DNA of 64,000 nt from Polaribacter sp. SA4-10. GTDB taxonomy: Bacteria; Bacteroidota; Bacteroidia; Flavobacteriales; Flavobacteriaceae. Shown piece by piece: positions 41,339 through 49,775 of this stretch. The notes below the pieces were generated by a model. It saw only the letters and a list, made by a program, of their open reading frames with translations. It did no database searches and had not been told where the DNA came from. The position numbers and the translations under genes were made by a program. Every line of letters begins with the position of its first letter. Position 1 is the stretch's first letter. Location: NCBI GenBank assembly GCA_949519155.1, contig CATIQU010000023.1, positions 1-64,000 of the forward strand, in the 5' to 3' direction.

Positions 41339-42565
41339 ATGATAAAAAATTGGTTTAAAAATATCGGCCCAGGCACCTTAGTTGCTGCAGCTTTTATTGG
41401 ACCTGGTACAGTAACACTCTGTACTTTAGCGGGAGTGAAATTTGGTTTTAATTTATTATGGGCAATGTTGCTTTCTGTAATTGCAACCATTGTTTTACAG
41501 GAAATGGCGGCAAGATTAGGAATTGTTTCTCAAAAAGGATTGTCTGAAGTTATTCGAGAAGAAATCAAAATCCCTTTTGTAAAACATTTTGTTACCTTTT
41601 TAATTTTAGGAGCTATTGTTGTTGGAAATGCTTCTTATGAAGCAGGAAATATTAGTGGAGGAATTTTAGGATTAGAAACTATTTTTGGAAGGTCTCTCGT
41701 AAATATTGGCAGCGTCTCTGTAAATTTAATGAGTTTGCTAATTGGGGGAATTGCTTTTGTGCTTTTGTATATTGGGAATTATAAATTTTTAGAAAAAGCA
41801 CTGATCACCTTGGTTTTAATCATGAGTGTTTCTTTTTTAATTACGGCAATCGTAACAAAACCAGACATTTTAACAATGCTAAAAGGGATGTTTATTCCTA
41901 CATTTCCCGACCAAAGTTTACTTATGATTATTGGTTTAATTGGTACTACAGTAGTACCTTATAATTTGTTTTTACATGCTTCTTTGGTAAAAGAACGATG
42001 GCACAAAAGCGAAGATTTATCATTCGCTAGAAAAGACACTATCATTTCAATTGTTTTAGGAGGATTGGTTTCGATGGCAATCATCGTTTCTGCAGCTTCA
42101 ATCCCTTTTGGAGAAATTACTAATGCGGCAGATTTAGCAAAAGGATTGGCTCCATTGTATGGCAATTTTGCCAAATACTTCTTAGCGTTAGGTTTGTTTG
42201 CCGCCGGAATTACCTCAGCAATTACAGCGCCGCTGGCAGCCGCTTATGTGGCAAAAGGGTGTTTGGGGTGGAAGGGAGGATTGAAATCGAAACGATTTCG
42301 ATTTGTATGGATTTTTATTCTGTTTTTAGGCGTCTTGTTTTCTTCAATAGGTATAAAACCCATTGAAATTATAAAATTTGCACAAGTAGCAAACGGCATG
42401 TTATTGCCTGTCATCGCAGGAATTTTATTGTGGATTATGAATAAGAGATCAGTTTTAGGCCAGTTTGTAAATTCTAAATTTCAAAATGTTTTTGGGATTG
42501 TCATTTTAGCAATCACCATGTTTTTAGGTGCAAAAGGAATCTTAAAGGTTTTTAATTTTATATAA
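41339..42565 (+). CDS. Nramp-family transporter lacking the canonical metal ligands, in the 5-oxoprolinase operon
   Basis: This 408-residue protein has about eleven membrane segments and the Nramp fold: GPGTLVAAAFIGPGT near residue 10 aligns with TM1 of metal transporters, and VVPYNLFLHASLV near residue 204 with TM6. Metal transporters have DPGN in TM1 and MPHN in TM6; here these read GPGT and VPYN, so the Asp, Asn and Met that bind Mn2+ or Fe2+ are absent. Its last base overlaps the start of pxpA, and pxpB and pxpC follow. I infer an organic substrate, perhaps 5-oxoproline or a related compound. A similar Nramp-like gene (ycsG) lies in the Bacillus subtilis pxp operon. Confidence 0.85.
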   Translation: MIKNWFKNIGPGTLVAAAFIGPGTVTLCTLAGVKFGFNLLWAMLLSVIATIVLQEMAARLGIVSQKGLSEVIREEIKIPFVKHFVTFLILGAIVVGNASYEAGNISGGILGLETIFGRSLVNIGSVSVNLMSLLIGGIAFVLLYIGNYKFLEKALITLVLIMSVSFLITAIVTKPDILTMLKGMFIPTFPDQSLLMIIGLIGTTVVPYNLFLHASLVKERWHKSEDLSFARKDTIISIVLGGLVSMAIIVSAASIPFGEITNAADLAKGLAPLYGNFAKYFLALGLFAAGITSAITAPLAAAYVAKGCLGWKGGLKSKRFRFVWIFILFLGVLFSSIGIKPIEIIKFAQVANGMLLPVIAGILLWIMNKRSVLGQFVNSKFQNVFGIVILAITMFLGAKGILKVFNFI

Positions 42566-43299
42566 TGAACACGATATCGATTAATTGTGATGTAGGAGAG
42601 GGGGTTGCTAATGAACACCTACTAATGCCGTATTTATCTTCTTGTAATATTGCTTGTGGTGGTCATTTTGGGGATGTAAAAACAATGGATAGCACCATTG
42701 CAATTGCCATTGAAAACAAGGTCTTAATGGGCGCGCACCCTTCTTTTCCAGATAAAGAAAACTTTGGAAGAATAGTAATGAATTTGACTCCGGAAGCATT
42801 GCGAAAAAGTATTGAATCTCAATTAGCATTGTTTGAAAGTAGATTGGATCTTGTTGGTGCTAAAATGAATCATATAAAGGCTCATGGAGCATTGTATAAT
42901 TTAATTGCTGTTGATGTTTCTATTGCAAAAACCTTTCTAAAAGCAATCGATAAATATGCTAAAAGTGTTTTTTTGTATGTACCTTTTAATTCTGTGGTCG
43001 CACGATTGGCAATTGAAAAGAACATTAAAGTTGTCTATGAAGTTTTTGCCGATAGAAATTACAATGCAGATCTTTCTTTAGTTTCACGAAAGCAAAAAAA
43101 CGCCTTAATTACAGATTCAGTAGCTGTTTTTAAACATGTTGTTCACATGTATCGACATCAGGAGGTGAATACGATATCGGGTAAAAAGAATGCGATCATC
43201 GCCGAGACTTTCTGTGTGCATGGAGATCAAGAAAATGCCTTATCAATTTTAGCATATTTATCTGAACACTTAAATAAAGAAGGCATTTCAATTGGATAA
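42565..43299 (+). CDS. pxpA: 5-oxoprolinase subunit A (LamB/YcsF family)
   Basis: This 244-residue protein carries INCDVGEG at residues 5-12, ACGGHFGD near residue 31 and GAHPSFPDKENFGR near residue 52, the signatures of LamB/YcsF proteins. With PxpB and PxpC it forms an ATP-dependent enzyme opening 5-oxoproline (pyroglutamate) to glutamate. Its ATG shares a base with the end of the transporter gene, and its end overlaps pxpB by eight bases. Confidence 0.93.
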   Translation: MNTISINCDVGEGVANEHLLMPYLSSCNIACGGHFGDVKTMDSTIAIAIENKVLMGAHPSFPDKENFGRIVMNLTPEALRKSIESQLALFESRLDLVGAKMNHIKAHGALYNLIAVDVSIAKTFLKAIDKYAKSVFLYVPFNSVVARLAIEKNIKVVYEVFADRNYNADLSLVSRKQKNALITDSVAVFKHVVHMYRHQEVNTISGKKNAIIAETFCVHGDQENALSILAYLSEHLNKEGISIG

Positions 43300-44023
43300 A
43301 ATACCCTCATACAAACCTTTTGGAAAACAAGCAATTCTTATTGAATGGCATCAGGATATTGATGCCCATGTTCTGGAGGACATGCTTCGTTTTAAAGAAG
43401 AAATTCAAAAAGAAAGAACGCATTTAATTGTTGATTTTATTGTCGGGTATCATTCGCTTACGCTTAAATACAAAGAGAATATATTCAATTATACAGATGA
43501 AATTGAAATCTTACAATCCATTTATAAAAAGGATTTTACAGCGATAAAAACGCCTCATTTTCTTTGGGAAATTCCAGTGTGTTATAATTTGGAGTTCGGA
43601 GTTGATTTGGAAGAAATGACTCTAAAATCGAGGTTGTCAATACAAGAAATCATTTCACACCATTCAGCGAAAATATACACGGTTTTCTTCATTGGGTTTT
43701 TACCGGGTTTTCTCTATTTAGGAGGACTGGACTCCGATTTATTTTTTGACAGAAAACCAACACCTAGACTCAAAGTACCTAAAGGTTCTGTTGCCATTGG
43801 TGGACAACAAACTGGCGTATACCCGTCTTCATCTGCTGGAGGTTGGAATCTTATTGGAAAAACGCCCATTAACTTTTTTGATGTGACGAAGCAACAGCCT
43901 TGTTTTGCTGCAGCTGGAGATAAAATAAAGTTTACTCCAATTTCTTTGGGTGAGTTTCATGAACTAGAAAAAGAAGTGGCTGAAAATAAATATTCAATCT
44001 CTAAAACTTTGTTACATGATTAA
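43292..44023 (+). CDS. pxpB: 5-oxoprolinase subunit B (KipI-like)
   Basis: This 243-residue protein begins with TTG; the frame offers no ATG before the conserved N-terminus (YKPFGKQAILIEW). The core signatures FIGFLPGFLYLGGLD near residue 132 and PRLKVPKGSVAIGGQQTGVYP near residue 155 identify the carboxyltransferase C/D-like subunit. It overlaps pxpA and pxpC by eight bases each, so the three subunits are tightly coupled in translation. Confidence 0.92.
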   Translation: MDKIPSYKPFGKQAILIEWHQDIDAHVLEDMLRFKEEIQKERTHLIVDFIVGYHSLTLKYKENIFNYTDEIEILQSIYKKDFTAIKTPHFLWEIPVCYNLEFGVDLEEMTLKSRLSIQEIISHHSAKIYTVFFIGFLPGFLYLGGLDSDLFFDRKPTPRLKVPKGSVAIGGQQTGVYPSSSAGGWNLIGKTPINFFDVTKQQPCFAAAGDKIKFTPISLGEFHELEKEVAENKYSISKTLLHD

Positions 44024-44861
44024 AGTTTTAAAAGCAGGGTTTTACACTTCGATTCAAGATAAAGGTAGAGAAGGATACGCATCTATAGGAGTTCCTGTTT
44101 CTGGAGCAATGGACACTTATTCTTCGGATCTAGCAAATCGAATTCTCAATAATGTGGAAACGGACGCTGTACTAGAAATTGCTTTTGGATTTTGTGCTTT
44201 CGAGTTTTTGTCTGAAACGATAATTTGTATTTCTGGAGGTCATTTTTCACCAAAAATAAATGGTGTCCCCATCTCATTGCAAACAAGAATTCGCGTTTAT
44301 AAAAAAGATGTGTTGACTTTTGGTCACAATAGTTTTGGAGCCAGATGTTATTTGGCGGTTAAAAATGGTTTTTTAACGGCACAGGTTTTAAAAAGTAGAA
44401 GTTTTTTTCAAAACATAACACTGCAATCGTTGCTTAGCAATGGAGATGTATTGCCAATTGGAGTTTTTGCAGCAAGTACAGACCCGTCAAACACTTCTGT
44501 GAAAATTGTAGAAGATCATTTTGAATCTCAAAAAATCGCTTGTTATAACGGGCCTGAATTTGATGCATTGGAAGCTTTTCAAAAAGAGGCCTTAGTGAAG
44601 CAAGTTTTTACGATTTCAAATGATAATAATAGAATGGGGTATCGCTTAAATGAAGTAATAGAAAATGAGTTGCCTTCTATTTTGACATCTGCGGTATTGC
44701 CTGGAACGGTTCAGTTAACACCTTCAGGGGAGTTAATTGTCTTGATGCGAGATTGCCAAGTTACAGGGGGGTATCCTAGGGTTTTACAGTTAACAAATAC
44801 GGCCATCAATCAATTGGCTCAAAAAAAGACAAACGACACTTTTCAATTTGTTTTAAAATAA
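44016..44861 (+). CDS. pxpC: 5-oxoprolinase subunit C (KipA-like)
   Basis: This 281-residue protein belongs to the biotin-dependent carboxyltransferase A/B-like family. Signatures are FYTSIQDKGREGYASIGVP near residue 8, DTYSSDLANRIL near residue 32 and the C-terminal DCQVTGGYPRVLQLTN. It completes the PxpABC complex. It is the last gene of the four-gene operon, before a strong bidirectional terminator. Confidence 0.93.
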   Translation: MIKVLKAGFYTSIQDKGREGYASIGVPVSGAMDTYSSDLANRILNNVETDAVLEIAFGFCAFEFLSETIICISGGHFSPKINGVPISLQTRIRVYKKDVLTFGHNSFGARCYLAVKNGFLTAQVLKSRSFFQNITLQSLLSNGDVLPIGVFAASTDPSNTSVKIVEDHFESQKIACYNGPEFDALEAFQKEALVKQVFTISNDNNRMGYRLNEVIENELPSILTSAVLPGTVQLTPSGELIVLMRDCQVTGGYPRVLQLTNTAINQLAQKKTNDTFQFVLK

Positions 44862-44870
44862 TAACGACCA

Positions 44871-44908
44871 TAAAAAAGCATCCAATTTTTAAATTGGATG
44901 CTTTTTTA
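44871..44908. terminator. Bidirectional terminator between pxpC and hppA
   Basis: TAAAAAAGCATCCAATTT pairs with AAATTGGATGCTTTTTTA around two bases. Both strands end in T runs, so it can stop pxpC (plus) and hppA (minus) transcripts. Confidence 0.93.
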
Positions 44909-44930
44909 AATAGGCTAGTAAAAGGTCGAT

Positions 44931-47471
44931 TTACTTTTCTTCCTTTACTTCAACTTGTATCATTTTCATGACTTTATCTCCATCTTTTTTAATGTCAATA
45001 TGAATTTCTCCAATTTCACTTTCAAAAGCGTTTAATTTCTTTTTTACTTCTACCAAAGTTCCTTCAAAAACTTCATCTTTAGTAATGCTTTCTCCATTTT
45101 CAGTGGTTGTTGTAGTTACAGTTGCTTTTGCAGTTCCATCGTCATTTTTGTCGATGTTCATTTTTACAATTTTCGTTGCTGCATGGTCCGATACAAATTT
45201 TGTATTTGACGAGATGCTTATTTTGCTACCACCTGTAATGAACATATTTGCTTCCTGGTTTTTTTCAGTAGCTGAATGTCCACCTCCTAAAATCGGTGCA
45301 ATTACCAAACCAATTAAACAAGTCAGTTTAATTAAAATATTCATTGATGGTCCTGAAGTATCTTTAAATGGATCTCCAACGGTATCTCCAGTTACTGCCG
45401 CTTTGTGTGCGTCAGAACCTTTATACGTCATTACTCCATTAATTTCTACACCTGCTTCGAAAGATTTCTTAGCGTTGTCCCATGCGCCACCAGCATTGTT
45501 TTGGAAGATTGCCCAAAGTACACCAGAAACAGTAACACCTGCCATATACCCACCTAACATTTCAGCCACCAACATATTATTTTCTTGGTACACTAATTTA
45601 CCTACTAATACAACTAATATTGGAAACCCAATGGTTAGAATACCTGGCAACATCATTTCTTTTAATGAGGCTTTGGTAGAAATAGCGACACATTTATCGT
45701 ATTCTGGTTTTCCAGTTCCTTCCATAATTCCTGGAATTTCTTTGAACTGTCTTACCACTTCATTCACCATTTCCATGGCAGCTTTACCTACGGCATTCAT
45801 TGCCAATGCAGAGAATACTACAGGTACCATTCCCCCAACAAATAGCATGGCTAATACGGGCGCTTTAAAAATATTAATTCCGTCAATCCCTGTAAAAGTT
45901 ACATAGGCAGCAAATAGTGCTAAGGAAGTTAACGCAGCAGATGCAATGGCAAAACCTTTACCAGTTGCAGCGGTTGTGTTTCCAACAGCATCTAAAATAT
46001 CTGTTCTTTCTCTTACAATAGGATCTTGCTCACTCATTTCTGCAATACCTCCTGCGTTATCGGCAATTGGTCCAAATGCATCAATGGCTAATTGCATAGC
46101 TGTTGTTGCCATCATTGCGGAAGCGGCTAAAGCAACTCCATAAAATCCTGCTAAGGCATAGGATGCCCAAATTGCAGCAGCAAATAATAGAACAGAAGAG
46201 AAGGTAGAAATCATTCCAGTAGCTAAACCAGCAATAATGTTGGTTCCGGCTCCTGTACTCGATTGTTGTACAATTTTTAAAATTGGCTTCGAACCTAATC
46301 CGGTATAGTACTCTGTAAATGCAGAGATTCCTGCACCTACAACCAAACCAACTAAACAGGCATAAAATACGCGTATCGAAGAAATTGGTAAGGGCATTTC
46401 GTCACCAGCAGCATTTAGGTTTTCACCAAAGAATTCCATTTGCATCGTTCCTGGCAACATCCAAGTTACTAAACCATAACACGCTACAGCCACCATTAAG
46501 ATAGAGGCCCAGTTTCCGATGTTTAATGCTTTCTGAACGTCTGCTTCTTTTGCATCGTTTGAAGATATTTTAACTAAGAAGGTTCCAATAAGTGAAATGA
46601 TAATTCCAACACCTGCAATAGACATTGGTAATAAGATCGGTCCAATTCCGCCAAAAGCGTCTTGGATAGCTCCTCCCATATCTTTAATTACATAGTTTCC
46701 TAAAACCATTGCAGCTAAAACGGTTGCTACATAAGAACCAAATAAATCGGCACCCATACCGGCAACATCTCCAACATTATCACCAACATTATCCGCAATT
46801 GTTGCTGGGTTTCTTGGGTCATCTTCTGGAATGTCTGCTTGTACTTTTCCTGCTAAATCTGCACCAACATCTGCAGCTTTGGTATAAATACCACCACCTA
46901 CTCTTGCAAATAATGCAATAGACTCAGCTCCTAAAGAGAAACCAGCCAATGCTTCTAAAACAACAGTCATGTCTGATGTAGAAGACCATACTCCGTCCAT
47001 AAAGTATTGAAAGAAAAAGATAAAGAAAGCTGTTAAACCTAAAACGGCTAAACCAGCAACACCTAGACCCATTACAGTACCACCTCCAAAAGAAACTTTT
47101 AAGGCGTTTGGTAAACTTGTTTTTGCGGCTTGTGTTGTTCTTACATTTGTTTTTGTGGCAATTTTCATTCCCATGTTTCCTGCAAATGCAGAAAATATTG
47201 CACCTATAATAAAGGCAACGACAATTAGATATGTACTATCCATGTAAAAAGCAATTCCTGCTAATACAATACTTGCTCCAAGAACAAAGTAAGCTAATAA
47301 CCGGTATTCTGCTTTTAAGAATGCTAAAGCACCTTCGTAGATGTGGTCAGAAATTTCTTTCATTTTACCATCACCTGCATCTTGCTTCATTACCCAGGAT
47401 TTCTTTACTACCATGTATGCTAAGCCTATTAAAGCCATTACAATTGGCATCCAAATCATCATTGATTCCAT
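44931..47471 (-). CDS. hppA: Membrane-bound ion-pumping pyrophosphatase with long C-terminal tail
   Basis: This 846-residue protein couples pyrophosphate hydrolysis to Na+ or H+ export. The core has about 16 membrane segments, with GGGIYTKAADVGADLVGK-type and DNVGDNVGDVAGMGADLFGS catalytic segments near residues 190-250. GNTTAATGKG near residue 500 has Ala where K+-independent enzymes have Lys, so it should need K+. After the last membrane segment (ILIKLTCLIGLVIAPIL) about 115 charged residues follow, including a TTTTT run and an acidic/Lys-rich end. The usual length is 660-810. A soluble ppa gene lies upstream on the same strand, behind a terminator. Confidence 0.94.
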   Translation of the reverse strand: MESMMIWMPIVMALIGLAYMVVKKSWVMKQDAGDGKMKEISDHIYEGALAFLKAEYRLLAYFVLGASIVLAGIAFYMDSTYLIVVAFIIGAIFSAFAGNMGMKIATKTNVRTTQAAKTSLPNALKVSFGGGTVMGLGVAGLAVLGLTAFFIFFFQYFMDGVWSSTSDMTVVLEALAGFSLGAESIALFARVGGGIYTKAADVGADLAGKVQADIPEDDPRNPATIADNVGDNVGDVAGMGADLFGSYVATVLAAMVLGNYVIKDMGGAIQDAFGGIGPILLPMSIAGVGIIISLIGTFLVKISSNDAKEADVQKALNIGNWASILMVAVACYGLVTWMLPGTMQMEFFGENLNAAGDEMPLPISSIRVFYACLVGLVVGAGISAFTEYYTGLGSKPILKIVQQSSTGAGTNIIAGLATGMISTFSSVLLFAAAIWASYALAGFYGVALAASAMMATTAMQLAIDAFGPIADNAGGIAEMSEQDPIVRERTDILDAVGNTTAATGKGFAIASAALTSLALFAAYVTFTGIDGINIFKAPVLAMLFVGGMVPVVFSALAMNAVGKAAMEMVNEVVRQFKEIPGIMEGTGKPEYDKCVAISTKASLKEMMLPGILTIGFPILVVLVGKLVYQENNMLVAEMLGGYMAGVTVSGVLWAIFQNNAGGAWDNAKKSFEAGVEINGVMTYKGSDAHKAAVTGDTVGDPFKDTSGPSMNILIKLTCLIGLVIAPILGGGHSATEKNQEANMFITGGSKISISSNTKFVSDHAATKIVKMNIDKNDDGTAKATVTTTTTENGESITKDEVFEGTLVEVKKKLNAFESEIGEIHIDIKKDGDKVMKMIQVEVKEEK

Positions 47472-47530
47472 AAATTTTTTTTATTTGATTAGTTTAAAAC
47501 GTTCGTAAAAGTAACAAATTCAAATAGAAC

Positions 47531-47565
47531 AAAAAAACCTCTTAAAATATTACATTTTAAGAGGT
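47531..47565 (-). terminator. Terminator of ppa
   Basis: AACCTCTTAAAA pairs with TTTTAAGAGGTT; on the minus strand it is followed by seven T. It separates ppa from hppA. Confidence 0.88.
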
Positions 47566-47590
47566 TGATAATTTATGGGTAAGATTATTG

Positions 47591-48118
47591 CTAAATTTTG
47601 AAATTTCCGTTTGTTTTGTGCTCGCTTTCTTCATATCTCACAACGCAAGCCGCATAGATATCTCTTGCTTCTTGGGCATCTCCCCATCCGCCAACATCTA
47701 CTTTTTTCTTTTCTAAATCTTTATACACTTTAAAGAAATGTTCGATTTCTTTTAATCGGTGTGGATTTAAGTCTGACAAATCATTCTTATCATTCCATAT
47801 TGGGTCAGAAACAGGGACGCAAATTACTTTTTCATCCTGTCCTTTTTCATCGGCCATGTGAAATACACCAATTGCCTTTACTTCTACAACACACATTGGA
47901 AAGGTAGGTTCATGTCCTAAAACCAATACATCTAAAGGATCTCCATCTAAGGCTAAGGTTTCTGGAACAAAACCATAATCTGCAGGGTACATCATGGAAG
48001 AGAATAACATTCTGTCAAAACGAATTTTATTCAATTCAAAATCATACTCATATTTATTTCTACTTCCTTTAGGGATTTCGATTAAAACATCAAAAGTCTC
48101 TTTATTTTTCGTTTTCAT
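47591..48118 (-). CDS. ppa: Soluble inorganic pyrophosphatase, family I
   Basis: This 175-residue enzyme hydrolyses PPi to phosphate in the cytoplasm, driving biosynthesis. The signatures are EIPKGSRNKYEYD near residue 13 and the metal-binding DGDPLDVLVLG near residue 58. It precedes hppA in the same direction, so two pyrophosphatases of unrelated families lie side by side. The -7 motif TATTTTTG (minus strand, 48147-48154) is just upstream. Confidence 0.96.
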   Translation of the reverse strand: MKTKNKETFDVLIEIPKGSRNKYEYDFELNKIRFDRMLFSSMMYPADYGFVPETLALDGDPLDVLVLGHEPTFPMCVVEVKAIGVFHMADEKGQDEKVICVPVSDPIWNDKNDLSDLNPHRLKEIEHFFKVYKDLEKKKVDVGGWGDAQEARDIYAACVVRYEESEHKTNGNFKI

Positions 48119-48146
48119 ACGTATTTTTTTTTTAAAAATAGGATTG

Positions 48147-48154
48147 CAAAAATA
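48147..48154 (-). promoter_or_regulatory. Probable -7 element of ppa
   Basis: The minus-strand reading TATTTTTG matches TAnnTTTG, 28 bases upstream of the ppa start codon. Confidence 0.5.
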
Positions 48155-48250
48155 GTGAATCGATACAGTTTTTCAAGGCTTTAGGCTAAAAAAATTACGC
48201 AATCCATTTCGAAGACAATATCTTGGATTTAAGAATTTTTTTGAGACATA

Positions 48251-48287
48251 AAAAAAATCCTTTTTTCGTGTTGAAAAAAGGATTTTA
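48251..48287 (-). terminator. Terminator of pdhB
   Basis: AAAATCCTTTTTTC pairs with GAAAAAAGGATTTT around a short loop, with a T run on the minus strand. It lies 24 bases after the pdhB stop. Confidence 0.88.
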
Positions 48288-48310
48288 TAGTAATGTGAAA
48301 TCGTTTTTCT

Positions 48311-49288
48311 TTAACGATTTAGGATGTCTTTTACTGCTTTTACAACATCGTTAGAATTTGGAATCCAATTTTCTAATAATACGGGAGAATAAGGTGCAGG
48401 GGTATCTGCGGTTGTAATTCTTTTGATTGGCGCATCTAAATAATCAAATGCTTCTTCTTGAATTCTATAAGTGATTTCTGAAGCGACACTTGCAAATGGC
48501 CATGCTTCTTCTAAAACGATCAATCGGTTTGTTTTCTTTACCGATCTGATAATTGCCGCATGATCCATTGGACGAACGGTTCTTAAATCGATAATTTCTA
48601 CTGAAATGCCTTCCTTTGCCAACTCATCAGCAGCTTTGTAGGCTTCTTTTATTATTTTTCCAAAGGAAACAATAGTTACATCGGTTCCTTCTCTTTTAAT
48701 TTCTGCAACACCAATTGGAATGATATATTCTCCTTCTGGAATTTCCATCTTGTCACCATACATTTGCTCAGATTCCATAAAAATTACTGGATCGTCATCA
48801 CGAATTGCTGCTTTTAGCAAGCCTTTTGCATCATAAGGGTTTGAAGGTACAATTACTTTAAGTCCTGGTGTGTTTGCAAACCAGTTTTCAAATGCTTGTG
48901 AATGTGTTGCTCCTAATTGACCTGCAGATCCTGTAGGGCCTCTAAAAACAATTGGACAATTGAATTGACCACCAGACATTTGTCTGATTTTTGCAGCATT
49001 ATTTATGATTTGATCAATACCAACTAGAGAGAAGTTGAAGGTCATGTATTCTACAATAGGTCGGTTTCCGTTCATCGCAGAACCAATTGCAATTCCTGCA
49101 AAACCTAATTCTGCAATCGGAGTATCTATGACTCTTTTTGCGCCAAATTCATCTAACATTCCTTTACTGGCTTTGTAAGCACCATTGTATTCGGCAACTT
49201 CTTCTCCCATTAAATAAATGCTTTCATCTCTGCGCATCTCTTCGCTCATTGCTTCGCAAATTGCTTCTCTGAATTGAACTGTCTTCAT
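48311..49288 (-). CDS. pdhB: Pyruvate dehydrogenase E1 component, beta subunit
   Basis: This 325-residue protein is the beta chain of the alpha2-beta2 thiamine-diphosphate E1 that decarboxylates pyruvate in the dehydrogenase complex. The N-terminal region has LMGEEVAEYNGAYKASKGML near residue 26 and the transketolase C-terminal domain begins near residue 200. The alpha subunit gene is not adjacent, which is common in flavobacteria. It could act on 2-oxo acids of branched chains instead, but the VAEYNGAYK motif favours pyruvate dehydrogenase. Confidence 0.9.
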   Translation of the reverse strand: MKTVQFREAICEAMSEEMRRDESIYLMGEEVAEYNGAYKASKGMLDEFGAKRVIDTPIAELGFAGIAIGSAMNGNRPIVEYMTFNFSLVGIDQIINNAAKIRQMSGGQFNCPIVFRGPTGSAGQLGATHSQAFENWFANTPGLKVIVPSNPYDAKGLLKAAIRDDDPVIFMESEQMYGDKMEIPEGEYIIPIGVAEIKREGTDVTIVSFGKIIKEAYKAADELAKEGISVEIIDLRTVRPMDHAAIIRSVKKTNRLIVLEEAWPFASVASEITYRIQEEAFDYLDAPIKRITTADTPAPYSPVLLENWIPNSNDVVKAVKDILNR

Positions 49289-49318
49289 CTAAATCTAATT
49301 GTTGTTAATTTTGAATCG

Positions 49319-49326
49319 CAAAAGTA
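49319..49326 (-). promoter_or_regulatory. Probable -7 element of pdhB
   Basis: The minus-strand reading TACTTTTG matches TAnnTTTG, 30 bases upstream of the pdhB start. Confidence 0.5.
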
Positions 49327-49703
49327 ATGAAATTATGGATAATAAAAAGATACTTTTAATGCAAATTAATTATACAATTTCTTCTGTTGTTTTACTGGTT
49401 ACCCCTTCCTAGTTAACTTTTTTGAATATCTTTTGGTCGATTTGAGTGTGTAATATTCAATTTTATAAATCAGTTAAAATTGAAGAATCATTTTTTTTAT
49501 TCTACTGTTTTCTTTATCTATTGTCGAAATATTCTTATTTTTTTAGTTTTTTCAGTCTAAAAAAAAGTAGCTATTTTGAAGACTTTTTTTTCTGATCGAA
49601 CAATGATATTTGCTTTTTTTTAGTGTTTTTTAAAATTGAATTTACATAAAGTAGTAGAAAACGCAATCGATTTCGATGTTTCGTTCGAAAGAAAAAAATT
49701 TAT

Positions 49704-49715
49704 TATGCATGCATA
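49704..49715. promoter_or_regulatory. Palindrome TATGCATGCATA upstream of etfBA, possible operator
   Basis: This perfect 12-base palindrome lies 21 bases before the etfB -7 element, across the expected -33 position. A regulator bound there could block polymerase. Confidence 0.4.
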
Positions 49716-49736
49716 GTATTTTTTATAAAAAAAGCG

Positions 49737-49744
49737 TAACTTTG
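49737..49744 (+). promoter_or_regulatory. Probable -7 element of etfBA
   Basis: TAACTTTG matches TAnnTTTG, 31 bases before the etfB start. Confidence 0.55.
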
Positions 49745-49775
49745 TCATGTCAAAAAAAATAAAATTTCAAAAATT

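Larger units (their letters stand above)
49289..49775. other. Intergenic region between divergent pdhB and etfB
   Basis: This 487-base AT-rich gap holds promoter motifs for both sides: minus-strand TACTTTTG at 49319-49326 for pdhB and plus-strand TAACTTTG at 49737-49744 for etfB. It also holds a 12-base perfect palindrome at 49704-49715. I see no gene in it. Confidence 0.7.

Noticed and set aside
45085-45906. A 273-codon open frame on the plus strand, antisense to hppA
   Set aside because: It lies wholly within the well-supported membrane pyrophosphatase gene, has no recognisable domain and follows from the codon use of the sense gene.
49327-49410. Two short ATG frames in the pdhB-etfB gap as possible leader peptides
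   Set aside because: They have no telling codon runs, no following terminator and no position relative to a promoter that would suit attenuation.
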